Assembly (NCBI GenBank): GCA_018296165.2
Contig: JACKQL020000111.1
Span: forward strand, 91,114-155,113
From: Termitomyces sp. T153
Taxonomy: Eukaryota; Basidiomycota; Agaricomycetes; Agaricales; Lyophyllaceae
DNA: 64,000 bases
Reading direction: 5' to 3'
Shown: piece by piece, positions 25,160 to 35,847 of the stretch
Numbering within the stretch: the first letter of the stretch is position 1
Layout: every line of letters starts with the position of its first letter
Translations under genes and position numbers: made by a program
Notes under the pieces: generated by a model
Told to the model about the DNA's origin: nothing
Seen by the model: only the letters and a program-made list of their open reading frames with translations
Database searches by the model: none

Positions 25160-25457
25160 ACTAAGGGTGAGGTGAAGATGAGTTGTTGCCCATGTCGCTG
25201 CATTACCTGTGCAGAAGAAGCCTGTAAAGAGCAGAGAGCCAAAGTTTGTGAGCATGCTGCTGTGCATGCCTGTTGCACTGGGCATCTCCCTTATGCTGAT
25301 CTTGACCTCCTGAGTCCCCCCCCCTTTGGCATTCCCTCATAGAGAGGCCCTCTATGAGGATGTCTGAGGTGTTGGGTGTGAATCTCCAGAGGAAGAGGAA
25401 GGTGAAGGAGAATGGACCCATACTTCAGATGTAGAGTCCTCAGATGAGACTATAGAG

Positions 25458-27040
25458 GTGGGTGATTGGATCTATGCTACAACCCTCTGCCCCCCTCCTA
25501 CAGTGGCAGGGATTTGGGCCAGTCAGATGACTTCTCAGCATCTGGCTAAGGCATTTGTGGCAAACTCACAGCCCAAGCCTTTCTATAGCACTGTTCCCAA
25601 TCACCTCCATAACTTTGAGGATGTATTCTCCAAGGCCTCCTTTAATTCACTTCTAGAGTGCAAGCAGTGGGATCATGCAATTGAGCTGATACCAGATGTG
25701 AGGCCCTCCAGCTGCAAGGTCTATTCACTTGTGCCCCATGAACAGGATGAGCTGGATGCTCTTCTGCAGGAGAATCTTAGCTCAGAACAAATATGACCCT
25801 CCAAGTCTCCAATGGCCTCCCCAGTCTTCTTTATTAAGAAGAAGGATGGGTCTCTTTGTTTGGTTCAGGATTATTGTGTCTTGATTGTGATGACAGTGAA
25901 GAACCACTATCCTTTGCCACTCATCTCAGAACTTGTCAACAACCTTCAAGATGCATGCTATTTCACAAAGTTGGATGTCCACTGGGGCTATAACAATGTA
26001 CACATCAAAGAAAGGGATGAGTGGAAGGCAGCATTCTGAACTCATTGTGGACTTTTTGAACCTCTGGTAATGTTCTTTGGTCTCACCAATAGTCCAGCCA
26101 CCTTCCAGACTATGATGAATGACATTTTCCATGATCTGATTGTGGAAGGTGTTGTCTGCATGTATCTTGACAATATCCTCATCTACACAAGAACTCTGGA
26201 GGAGCATTGCCAGGTCACACACATAGTCTTGGAACACCTCCACTAACACCAGCTCTATTTAAAGCCTGAGAAGTGTGAATTTGAACAGACTAAAGTGGAG
26301 TACCTGAGTTTAATCATTTCACATGGAATGGCTGAGATGGACCCCATTAAAGTGGCAAGTGTAGCAGAGTGGCCTGAGCGAAGGAGCAAGAAGGAAGTTC
26401 AGGCCTTTCTTGGGTTTGTCAATTTCTATTAGAGGTTCATACAGGATTTGTCCCACCATGCACAACCCCTCTTTGACCTCACAGTTAAGGATACTGCATG
26501 GCGGTGGGAGCCCCCACAGCAAGCTGCCTTTGATGCCCTCAAGCAATCTGTGACCTCAAAGCCAGTCCTCCTGTTCCCCAATGATGACTCTCCATTCTGT
26601 GTGGAAGCAGATAGCTCAGACTTTGCTACAGGGGCAGTCCTCTCCCAGCAGTCAAAAGAGGATGGCAAATGGCATCCAGTAGCCTTCTATTCCAAGAGCC
26701 TTAATACAGTAGAACAGAACTATGAGATCCATGACAAGGAGATGCTGGCAATTATTTGGTCCTTTGAAAAATGGTGGCATTTCCTTGAGGGTGCAGGGCA
26801 CAAGTTTAAAGTCTGGACAGACTATAAGAACCTGGAGTACTTCTGTTCCACTAAGAATCTCAATCAATGTCAAGCTCAATAGTCTCTGTATCTGGCCAAC
26901 TTTAACTTCTCATTGCACTACAAACCAGGATGGAGCATGAGCAAACCAGATGCACTGTCCAGGTGGGCTGACCATGGCACTGGAGCAGGAGATAATGACA
27001 ACATTGTCCTCCTCAAGCCAAAGCTCTTTGCCATCTGTGC
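25458..27040 (+). pseudogene. Family A reverse transcriptase and RNase H
   Basis: This copies element RNA into DNA and removes the RNA strand. The RT starts after SCKVYSLVPHEQDELDALL with [54 protein letters not shown] and the active site YLDNILIY. The second catalytic Asp is Asn (codon 26172-26174). RNase H (26448-26882) carries FCVEADSSDFATGAVLSQ, VAFYSKSLN and KEMLAIIWSFEKW, and ends with KPDALSRW. Stops at about 26038, 26244 and 26430 and after NQCQAQ break it. A nested LTR begins at 27041, right after KLFAIC. Confidence 0.9.
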
Positions 27041-28044
27041 TGTAGTACTGGGTTAGAGTAATACTGATAGTTCTGGGGCTTTCTTGAAGACTGAGGCAGT
27101 CTACTCCAATTCCACACTGATGTCTTGATAAATGCTTGAAGTTGAAGGGGTTTACTTCCAAAATATTTCTATTCTGAATGCAGAGGGGTCTCAACAAACT
27201 CCAGCCTAAGTGATTCACTCCCTGGGAACCACCTAGCCTTTGCCTATTAATTGCCTGTCTATTTGCTACTCTACTTGGGCTATTTATACCTCTTTCTACA
27301 GTGCACAGACCACCCCCTAATGTGACTTTTGGTTCCATAGTTTCCAGCCCCTTATTCATAACTGTTACTCTAATTCCCCCTTTTGGCATGCCTGTTTCAG
27401 TGCCACAGGCCAGTTCCTGGTTCCATCATTCCTTCTTTGCATTCTCAGCTTCCATTTGCCCCATTTATCTCTCCCTCCTTTGTATTTCTTCCATTCATAT
27501 TCTTCTCCATTCAGTTTCTTCCCTTCTTCTTCCTTTATTTATTTCATATTCTTCCCCATTCAGGTTCTTTCCCATTCAGGTTCTTCCATTCATCTGTCCC
27601 CTCCCATTCATTCCATTCATCTTCCTTTATTCATTTCATATTCTTCCCCTTTCAGGTTCTTTCCCATTCAGGTTCTTCCATTCATCTTCCTTTCCCTTCT
27701 CTTCATTCCATTCTTTCTCATTCATTCCCTCTTTACCTCCTTTCAGTCAACATTCCAATCTGGTTATTCTTAGATCAGATCTAGATCTTGCCAGAATTGA
27801 TGCCACTCAGGTGCTTTTGCCAGTCCCATGCTTCCCCTCCCATTACAGTGATTGGACTATTATTGAGGGTATAGTCTAGTATAGTCCTTGTCCTATCCTG
27901 TTCTGTATTTCTTCTGGTGTATGTAAAGGGAGAATGTTGCTGGGACTTGTTTTACCAGGAGGCTTACAGTCTTCAGCCTTAATAAATGTTTGTTTTGACT
28001 TCTGGTGTTTATTATGTTCCCAATGGTGTGACAACATTGTATCA
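27041..28044 (+). mobile_element. Solo LTR of family C nested in the family A element
   Basis: About 1.0 kb begins TGTAGTACTGGG and ends TGTGACAACATTGTATCA. It matches the minus-strand copy at 42817-43783. TGTGC stands immediately before it (27036-27040) and again one base after it (28046-28050), an almost exact target duplication. It has a TATA box (CTATTTATACC near 27278), an AATAAA near 27980 and a pyrimidine-rich core made of CCATTCAGGTTCTT and TTCATCTTCCTTTATTCA type repeats. The open frames across that core are an effect of the repeat. There is no internal element sequence. Confidence 0.85.
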
Positions 28045-29140
28045 GTGTGCTAGAAGGAATTGTGGCTCAAGGAGATGAGGCAAACATCCTTAGGAACATT
28101 CAATGAGGGAACTGGGAGGGTGCACAGGAGTATGCAGTTGCCCAGGCTGCACAGGCCCTACAAGCTTGATGAGCAAGTGGAGTCAAGTCAGTGCATGCTA
28201 ATGAGTGGGGTCTTCAGGATGGGCTGCTGACCTTCAGAGGACACATTTATGTGCCTAACATTTCCAAACTTTGCCAGCATATTGTAGAACAACATCATGA
28301 CTCTTGGGTGGCTAGACATCCTAAAAGGTGGAAGACACTAGAGCTGGTATCCTGCAACTATTGGTGGCCACAGATCTCCCAATATGTAGGCACCTACACT
28401 AGCACTTGCAACCTCTGTCTCTGCACCAAACCTTGCTGCCAAGCACCCCTGGGCCAGCTCCACCCACTTCCTATTCCAGCTGCTCACTGCAGTGCTGCAT
28501 CAGTGGATTTCATTGTGGATCTCCCAGATGCTCATGGGTACAATGCTGTGATGGTAGTGGTGGACATCTATGGCAAACAGGCTCACTTCATACCTACCCA
28601 CACCACATGCTCTGCCTTGGGAGTGGCCAGCCTGTACTGGAAGAATGTCTGGCAACTCCACAGTCTGTCAGATGGGTATGTCTCAGACCAAGGCCCTCAG
28701 TTTGTAGCAGAATTCACTCAAGAACTGTATTGCCTGCTAGGCATAAAGCTCCATACCACCACAGCCTATCACCCTCAGTCAGACAGGCAGACAGAATGTG
28801 TTAACTAGGAACTGGAACAGTATCTCCATCTGTTTTGTAATGAGAGGCAGGATGACTGGGATGAGCTGCTGCCAGATGCAGAATTCCAATAGAACAATCA
28901 TGTTCACTCTTCCATGCAGATGACTCTGTTCTTTCTGGACACTAGCAGGCACCCTTGCATGGGATTTGGTCTTGGGCATGCCCCTCAGAGAATGACTCTG
29001 TCAATGAGTTTGTAAATCAGTTGAGGAGGGCACAGGAGGAGGCAAAAGCTGCATCAGTGAAGGCCAAGGAAGACAATACTATGATTGCAGATGGACACCT
29101 GCCCAAGTTTACAAGCCCAGGGACCATGTGTACTTAGATA
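28045..29140 (+). pseudogene. Family A integrase
   Basis: Integrase inserts the cDNA into the genome. The zinc-binding N-domain is seen as HHDSWVARHPKRWKTLEL then TCNLCLCTKPCC (28290-28440), and the catalytic core as SVDFIVDLPDAHGYNAVMVV (first Asp), YVSDQGPQFVAEF (second Asp) and TAYHPQSDRQTECVN. A TAG follows at 28807 where Gln is expected before ELEQYLH, and another at about 28891. The C-terminal part continues to about 29140. The arrangement matches chromovirus integrases. Confidence 0.88.
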
Positions 29141-29642
29141 GCTTGGACATTAAGACAACAAGGCCATCCCTGAAGCTGTCACATCATCATCTGGGCCCTT
29201 TCACAGTGGAGAAGAAGATAGGGCCTTTGGCATACTGACTTAAACTCCCAGCAGGCCTCTGCCAACTGCATCCAGTCTTCAATGTGGTCAAGTTGTTTCC
29301 AGCTCCAGAGGATCCAATCCCAGGCTGTTGCCCTAAGCCACCCCCACCACCAGTCCTGGTCAATGATGAGGAGGAGTATGAGGTGGAGGAAATCTTGGAC
29401 AGCAGGGTATTCTGAGGGAAGTTGCAGTTCAAGATAAAGTGGATGGGATATGGCATTGAGGACATCTCTTGGGAACCACAGGCTAATATTCATGCATCAG
29501 GCTTGGTCTGGGACTTCTATCTTAGGCATCCCAATGCTCCAAAAGCTATTTGAGGCATCTACCCTATTTCACCAGCTGACCAGGTAATTTGTGACTTCTT
29601 CTACCCAGTGCCTTGAGGTGCTGCATCCTAGAGGGGGGGTGA
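29141..29642 (+). pseudogene. Family A integrase tail with chromodomain, then polypurine tract
   Basis: After the conserved linker (RPSLKLSHHHLGPFTVE, LHPVFNVVKLFP) a chromodomain is read at about 29366-29475: EEYEVEEILDS, a stop after RVF, then FKIKWMGYGIEDISWEP. Chromodomains of these elements bind modified histones and steer integration to heterochromatin. The reading ends near 29550. The purine run AGAGGGGGGGTGA at about 29630-29642 directly abuts the 3' LTR and is the plus-strand primer site. Confidence 0.88.
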
Positions 29643-30083
29643 TGTCAGGAGATGCCTCACTTGTCTTCCCTTCTCCTTCTCCAGTTCTTGTCATATTTGC
29701 TCTGTTATAGTTTCCCTTTATTCTCCTTCCTTTTCCCTATATATTGGTCCTAGTTTCAGCTCTCAGGCTGCACTGGTTCTCTGTCAATAATTCAGACAAG
29801 TGTGGCTCCTTTGACACTGCCACTGGCTTATGTAACTTCTGACCAATTACTGACACATCACTTGTGTCTTTTTTCTCTGTCATACTGTACAGTTGTTTCT
29901 CACACTCCTGAAGCCTCTGAAGCATCACACCTGGCCTAGGGAATTCCCAGACTTGTTCTGTTTGGATTTCTCTTTGCCAGGTAAGTAGTTATCTCAGTAG
30001 ACACTGTACAGTACTGAATAGACTTTGGATTTCCCTTTGCCAGCTGTGTGATTGAGCCACAGTCTCCAGAGGTTGCCCTTACA
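29643..30083 (+). repeat. 3' LTR of the complete family A chromovirus
   Basis: The 441-base repeat starts TGTCAGGAGA and ends GCCCTTACA. It carries AGACTTGTTCTG (29949-29960), the exact complement of the primer-binding site after the 5' LTR. The segment before it (ACTCCTGAAGCCTCTGAAGC..) is absent from the other family A LTRs. It is followed by GTGGG, the right target duplication. Confidence 0.92.
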
Positions 30084-30088
30084 GTGGG

Positions 30089-30960
30089 GAGGCATGAAGT
30101 GAATTGAACATGTCAACAGTGTTTGAGGTGTCAGTGAAGATTACAATTTCTAGAAAGGTGCAAGCTACACACAGTGCCTCCAGATAGTGAATTAGTAGGA
30201 TGTGAGGCAAGTAGCAGGAAACAAGAAAGCCATGGATTTAAGGCAAGTATCTGTGTATGCAAAAATATTAGCAGTTGCAGGAGCCCATGTGGTGGATTCA
30301 AGGACACAAATATCATTGGCAACTTTGAGGTGCTGAAGTGCCCACAAGAGGTCATTGTACATGGCCATATTGCACCAAATACATGCTTCAGTTTTTGTGG
30401 CCATCTCTGCAATGCTGGAATAAATGTTGGAGAGGCAAGGATGGAGGAGAGGAAAGACATTGAAGGATCAATTAAGCCAACAGCAAGGCATTGCTACTCC
30501 TTTTGCCTATGCTAATGACATTCTGCTTGGGTTGTGCAGTTATATGTTCTAGTTCTTTGATGAGATCCAATCTTGGTCATCATTATTCTTTGTGCATAGA
30601 CCTCAATTGCAATAATGGGTGAGGGGATTTCCTGATATTTGTTTGCATTTGCAATGGGGGATACCAAGTGAATCTCATAGTTTTAGTAGAGTGCACTGAT
30701 CTCAGAGGATTGTAGTGTTGTAAGGTTTGTAGTACTCTGTGTCATTGGCTTTGGCTACACCATAGGAATTATTGTTGAACACCAGAGGACAATACTTTCC
30801 CATCACATGTTCCTCAATCCATGTAACCAAGCTGTTCACAGATCTCCAAATATTGAGTGACACACATCTGCCAAATGCATTGCAACAGTTGATGTAATGC
30901 TGCACATCAATAGTGTTTACCTGTTTGATTTGCCAGCAAGGGTGTACTGGACAGAGTCAG
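30089..30960 (-). pseudogene. DIRS-like reverse transcriptase and proximal RNase H
   Basis: Read on the minus strand: RT palm at 30905-30700 (HYINCCNAFGRCVS, NIWRSVNSLVTWIEEHVMG), where the catalytic Y-V-D-D position reads FNNNS (Asn codons 30768-30776). Then YYKPYNT and a decayed thumb, the LLHP..NIYSSI segment near 30450, and RNase H (DLLWALQHLKVANDI, FAYTDTCLKSMAFLFP, YSLEALCVACTF, FTDTSNTVDMFNSLHASP). The frame is cut at 30088 by the chromovirus insertion and resumes at 22746. The RT-RH type with L-H-V-P-G-x-x-N end and an adjacent tyrosine recombinase is that of DIRS-like elements known in mushrooms. Upstream of 30960 it is truncated against another gypsy fragment. Confidence 0.8.
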
Positions 30961-31835
30961 TATGCATTCAAAATGTCCAATTTCTATAGTACAAGTTTCT
31001 TTGGGTTTGACTTGTGTAAGGCCAGGAGTTGCTTGCTAAGGTGTTTCATTGAATTGAGTAGCATCCCTACTATGTCAGCATAGTTGATCATTGAGTTTAG
31101 AGAGTATTTTCCTGCTGACTGATTTGTTACAAGCCTGAAGTCTGAGCTTCCAGCTCTGGAAATGGTGTGTATAGGCAAACTGTATATACCTGGCAAGAGA
31201 TCCAGGCCAAAAGATGAGGAGAAGCAATTGTATGCAATTTCTGTGTTCCTTTGAATTCGTGGGCTCCGTCCATCATGGAGCATGCAAATCTGATCCAGCT
31301 AAGCCTGCATTTCCTGCAGGCACATAAGGAGCAAGTCATTCCCCTCTGGGGCAATTTGCACATCAGCACATACATAGTTGTAGATGTGGTGCACATCTCA
31401 AGGAGAGTCACTTTCAATGTAGCAGGATAAACAGGATAAACAGTCTGCTACCTTATTGAGCTCTCCTTTGACATAGGTAATATCAAAATTGAATCTTGAC
31501 ATATAGTCCATCCACCATCATTAGCATCAGGACAGGTTCTGTTGAGTTTTAAAAAATGCAAGAGCTTTCTAATCTGTAATTACATGGATCTTATATCTTA
31601 GAACTTCATCCTCCCATTTACAGTGTGCTTTCAGAATTGCTGATTTCTCCAGTTCATGCACAGCATAGTTTTGCTGTGTATTTGTGGACTTCTTGGACAT
31701 GAACCCAGCTGGCCAACATTTCTGCCAGCTGGGTCTTTGCCCATACACAGCCATGATAAGAGATGTGTTGGATGCACATGAGTATGCCTTTGCGCCCTCC
31801 ACCTTTGCTATCCCAAAATTTAATCAAGGATTTTT
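30961..31835 (-). pseudogene. Gypsy family D RNase H and connection fragment
   Basis: The minus strand at 31802-31569 reads an RNase H segment (WPAGFMSKKSTNTQQNYAVHE, KWEDEVLRYKIHVITD). It then continues FNFDITYVKGELNKVADCLS and VHHIYNYVCADVQIAPEG (31500-31370), which is the RNase H to integrase connection of a Ty3/gypsy lineage different from A and B. The frame then decays. Its sister integrase type may be the fragment at 59068-59707. No LTR, RT core or integrase is present here. Confidence 0.75.
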
Positions 31836-32170
31836 GCATTCTGCAATAGTACTATAACTGACCACCTACTCCACAATCCTCATACCTCCAGAACCAATGA
31901 AGCAAAAGAAGAACATATTCAGTAGTAGCTCTTCATCCTCTGGTTCCAGCTGGTTCAGTTTCTCCTTCAAGCTTCTCCTCTTTGCAGGTGTGTCTGTAGG
32001 TGGGTACCATGACTGTCAAGAATACCAAAGATGGCAGCATGGATATGCAGGAGGAAACTCCAGACTTGGGGGCATAGGACATGGTGGTAGTGGATTTTGT
32101 GGATTCTGGATCATATTGAGGAAATAAGCAAGCTTTCTAATAATCCTGTAGTATATCAACCCATTATAAT
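31836..32170. other. Boundary segment, no gene recognised
   Basis: A plus-strand frame (31897-32127) is Ser- and Gly-rich and low in complexity. It does not resemble a known protein. CpG frequency rises from about 32,170, which marks the start of the second host-gene island. Confidence 0.4.
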
Positions 32171-32639
32171 CTCTGTCCTCGGGATATCACTCTCTTCGAG
32201 GTCCCATAAAAACCAATTCATCTACCAGAACTGAATACATATCAAATGTCTCTTCTGTGATGTGAACGAGAGTGTTGATGCAGGGTACCCTGGTGAGGTA
32301 TCTATCTACTTGCAGGATAATGAGAAAGGCTAGTGCTACTGACTACACTACTCCATCCATAATACTAACTATTTATGCTACCTACTAATGCTCCGTAAAA
32401 TGAGAAAACACATGTGGTGATACAGGAGTTGGTTGGTAGGTAACGAAAAGGCGAAAAAACCGCGTAAATGCGGGATGAAGTGAACGACTATTACTACTAC
32501 AAAAGATCCAGGTGCAAGAGATGAGGAGAGCAGAGAAAAGCAGAGTACAACGAGTATGAGTCACATAAGGGAGACAAAGAAGTGATAAGAAATTTGTCGG
32601 CATCGACGGAGCACATTTAAACGCCGAACTGCGAAGCGA
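32171..32639. other. Region downstream of the karyopherin pseudogene
   Basis: CpG-containing sequence without a recognisable domain. On the minus strand a frame continues past the last karyopherin match (stop at 32617-32619), but the reading is Ser/Leu-rich and unlike the family. The last roughly 200 residues expected for a karyopherin are not found here. Confidence 0.4.
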
Positions 32640-33971
32640 GCCGTTCGTGGATAGCAGGAGGGATGGAAACAGAGATAAACTCGAGCTTGGGTTCTGGATC
32701 AAGCTGAAGAATCAACTCCGCCATGATACCAGGCATATGCCCGCGCAACAAGCTGAAGCATCTCATTTCTAGATAACCGACAAGGGAATACGCAAACTGT
32801 TGTACAGGTGCCTGAGGATGCTTGAGGTATACAGTAAGAAGATTCAGCAAATTCGGCGGGCTGATCTGTATCACTGGCTCGAGTTGTGGTCCGAGACCTT
32901 GAGTGAGACCAGAGAGAAGATCAAGGGCGACGACAGGTAAAGACTTGTCTGGCTCGTCGAGCTCTGGATTTTGCTGATACCCGCTGATACTGCAAGAGCA
33001 AGTTGTAAACAATGCTGTTGCATCGCTCAAACACAGGACTAGCGTATGGAAGGAAAGCTTGCCCAATTGCAATGGTGACAGAGGCAAGACACTTAAAGTT
33101 GATCAACCCTAGGCACAGCAATCACAAAAAGTCAGCCCACCTCCAGTGAAGGAATCAATTTCTCGTCTTCATCCCACAAATTGCTCCACTTGGCGGTCAA
33201 AGGAGGCATCAGAATATCGATATAGCGAGGATCCTGCAAAGCCCTCCCTACAGCATTGGCAATGGTACCAACAGCATCATACAGGATCAGCATATTCTTG
33301 TCCTGATAAAGGTCGAACCCGAGCATAAGTTTACGAAGGACGGGCTCGAGATATGGAGTGAGCAGAGGCTCAGGGTCCTCTTAAAGCGTAGCAAAAGCAC
33401 TGCAACCAGCTTCCTGAACTTGCTTGTTGTCCAAAACTATTTGAAGAAGCTGAGAACCTTTCAGTGTAAATGAAGTAGAATCAACAATTCTACTCACACC
33501 TTCCATAGTAGGAGTAAAATATTGATTCTTGTGCTCTTCGAGAATGTCCTTAGTGGTCCAGCTAGCCTACCGTCCAAGTGTCCAGCAGGTGGGCTGTACC
33601 CCAGTTGGCTAGCACTAATGTAGTCAGCTCGGAGCTCTTACTTTTGGATCGTTGAGAGTGTTGATAAGATAAGGAACGAGAGTAGAGAGATGGGGCTCGA
33701 TCGCCTCGATACAGCCTAAAATGATTGTTTGGATAATTTTTTCAAAACACAAGATCAGGTTTACCTTCAGCCATGACTCCTAATGCAAGTATTCCGGTCT
33801 CCATCTGCAGCCTATCACTACTCCAAAGTTCATCCTTCAAAGGAGCAAGGAGAACATTCAAGAGGTTCACGCAAAATCTCATAGCGAGAACGTGGAGAGC
33901 AGCAGCGGCGCACTTCCTCAAGTTCCACTCCGTCAACATTTTGCTGGCAAAGTCATCATCATCACCATTGT

Positions 33972-34003
<32 letters not shown>

Positions 34004-35240
34004 CAGAATCAATCTGCTCTTTGCCGTAGACACCGATGCGTAGTTTGGGAGGTGCGTCTCCACCTTCAGAGGGATCATGTTCGAGGCCGTGGGCCTTCCC
34101 TCCATCATGGCGGGGCTTGATGTCCTGCTCCTTATCAGGAACGGCAGCATCATCTGCATCTCCTTCCAGCCATAAGAGATCGTCTTCTCCATACACCATA
34201 CAATCAAGTAAGACTGGTGCCGCCTTCCCAAGTAATGGACGAAGATAGGCGGCCAAATCGGCATCCTCAGCGAACGTGAGCCAGAACTCACACACCTCCA
34301 AAGCCATGTTTTCGTTCTTGTCCTTTGTTGAGTATAACATGTGCTCTGCAACATTGGGCATTTCTGACATGAGTTTCTCTGGGCATGCTGCCAGAAGAAG
34401 TATTATGGTTTGGCATACATGTCGGCGGAAGAGGGGCCATGGTCGGAGGCAAATTTAAAAAGACAAGCTAGTGAGCTATCGATGTGCACAAAGAGCGACT
34501 GATAGTTAATTAAGACGAAATATGACAGGCACGTCACAGCGTGCGAGCGCATCTTAGTCGAGGGGTGTTCAGTCAGACTAAGGAATTTGGGAATCATTTA
34601 ATCCAGCGGACGGGTATCACCGATCTCAACATCCATCTTACGGGAGTAGTCCTCACATGCCTTTTCTAGAGCGTCGAAGGCTGCCTATGACAGAATGAGA
34701 ATTGAACTTGCCAAAGACAAAGTAGAACTAGAATCAACAAAGCGTGGTCGCAGCTTATGTGAAAGAGATTTGGCTGTCGAACACGGCAATCACTTCCTTG
34801 CGCGGGTTGTTCGAAACGATGAATTGTCAAAAAGAATTACCTCTTGCTTGTCCAGATCAGTCGAATCCAACGCGCCTACTAACAGCTGGAGACACTCTGG
34901 CCAGTTAGACACTACCAAGGAATACCACAATATCATGGCTAGCTGCGTTACGAATCGTAATCGAGGTATCATTGAACGCCACAAGAACTGCCGTCTTACA
35001 AATTGAGCCGCCTCGGGGGGTGATGACAAGATCAAACGCGAGTCATTCTTGAGCAGATAACCTGCTATCGTTCTGATGCGATCCTCTTCCTGCGTCATAC
35101 TGTTGAGGATGTAGGCGCCGTTGATAGATGAAGACGATGGTGGGTCTCGCGTCGACAGACCACAGGCGGCGCATGAAATCCGTGCGATTATAACCCGCGG
35201 TATTTCGTGACGGAGTCTGAGCCAGCGTGGGTGGCGGCAC
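32640..35240 (-). pseudogene. Transportin / importin-beta-2 (Kap104-like) karyopherin, broken
   Basis: The family is a HEAT-repeat nuclear import receptor. Read on the minus strand: TQEEDRIRTIAGYLLKN (about 35090), NWPECLQLLVGALDS, CEDYSRKMDVEIGDTRPLD, a TAA stop at 34598-34600 (Tyr expected), PKFLSLTEHPSTKMRSHAV, a frameshift near 34430, VLLDCMVYGEDDLLWLEGD (about 34210), DIKPRHDGGKAHG, a second frameshift near 34005 at a GAT repeat coding poly-Asp, TEWNLRKCAAAALHVLAMRF, a clean intron of about 50 bases after VMAEG, IEAIEPHLSTLVPYLINTLN, NMLILYDAVGTIANAVGRAL, and VVALDLLSGLTQGLG. More frame changes lie near 34998 and 34905. The end after LDPEPKLEFIS (32660) is lost, as is the N-terminus. Such a receptor should be essential, so a working copy is expected elsewhere. 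Confidence 0.88.
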
Positions 35241-35847
35241 ACGTCGTTCAGGAAGAGAGAGCGCGTCGTCGAGTGTGGAGCAGCACCAGACTCAGACGCC
35301 AGAGTGGGGTTCGAAGAAGGGAACGTTGTTGAGTCGGAAAAGATCTAGTTTTCTTTGTGGGCTCACAGCGGTGCGTCCGAGTTTGGCGTTCTATGCGAGT
35401 CCGGAAGGGTTGTTCGGAAGGAAGGGGAGGGAGTGGGAGACGAGAATTGAGAGGAATTTGAGGGTGATTGAGAGGGTGATGAGGGGTTAGCTGGTTGGCA
35501 TGGGTGAATCTGGTGGGAAATGGAGCGCATGCGCATGTGTATATGAGGGAGAACGGGAGGGGGAGGTTTGTTAGTGATGCTGGAGTGACGGGGATGGCGA
35601 GGCGAAGAAGAAATTGGAAGGGAAGATCAAATGCTCTAGTGTTCCGCGTGTGGCGTCGGCGGTTTGTTTGCTGGGAGGCATCTGGCTGCGTTGGAACCGC
35701 GTGTATTGTCACCTCGAGGCGCTGTCGCAGGTACTTTGTTGTTCGAGGCGGGAATCTCGTTCTGCCGATGCCGTTGAGCGCAGATTGAGCGAGGGCGGGG
35801 GTGAGATCTGAGATCTGAGATCTTGAGAGCTGGAGAGCTGGTGCGCA
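35241..35847. other. Long frames of uncertain coding status
   Basis: A minus-strand frame (35712-35248) is Pro/Thr/Arg-rich and a plus-strand frame (35227-35490) overlaps it. Neither shows a domain. The DNA keeps CpG. It lies between the lost start of the karyopherin and the end of the acidic protein to the right, and is probably promoter plus 3' flank, or a decayed exon of the neighbouring gene. Confidence 0.35.

Larger units (their letters stand above)
22752..30083 (+). mobile_element. Complete Ty3/gypsy chromovirus (family A), decayed, with nested solo LTR
   Basis: The element runs TGTCAGGGG...TTACA with LTRs of 404 and 441 bases, and is flanked by the 5-bp duplication GTGGG at 22747-22751 and 30084-30088. 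Internal order is gag, protease, reverse transcriptase, RNase H, integrase and chromodomain, which is the order of Ty3/gypsy chromoviruses. The length without the nested LTR is about 6.3 kb. Every open frame is broken by stops or frameshifts and CpG is nearly absent, so it cannot move by itself. It was inserted into the RNase H gene of a DIRS-like element on the opposite strand. Confidence 0.93.

Noticed and set aside
27301..27879. Long overlapping plus-strand frames rich in Phe, Ser and Pro (up to 192 codons), mirrored at 42982-43572 on the minus strand
   Set aside because: They run through the pyrimidine-rich repeat core of LTR C. The open frame results from the repeat, and the repeat number differs between the copies.
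35248..35712. 154-codon minus-strand frame rich in Pro, Thr and Arg
   Set aside because: Low complexity, overlapping frames on the other strand, no start context or domain. It could be a decayed exon but cannot be supported as a gene.
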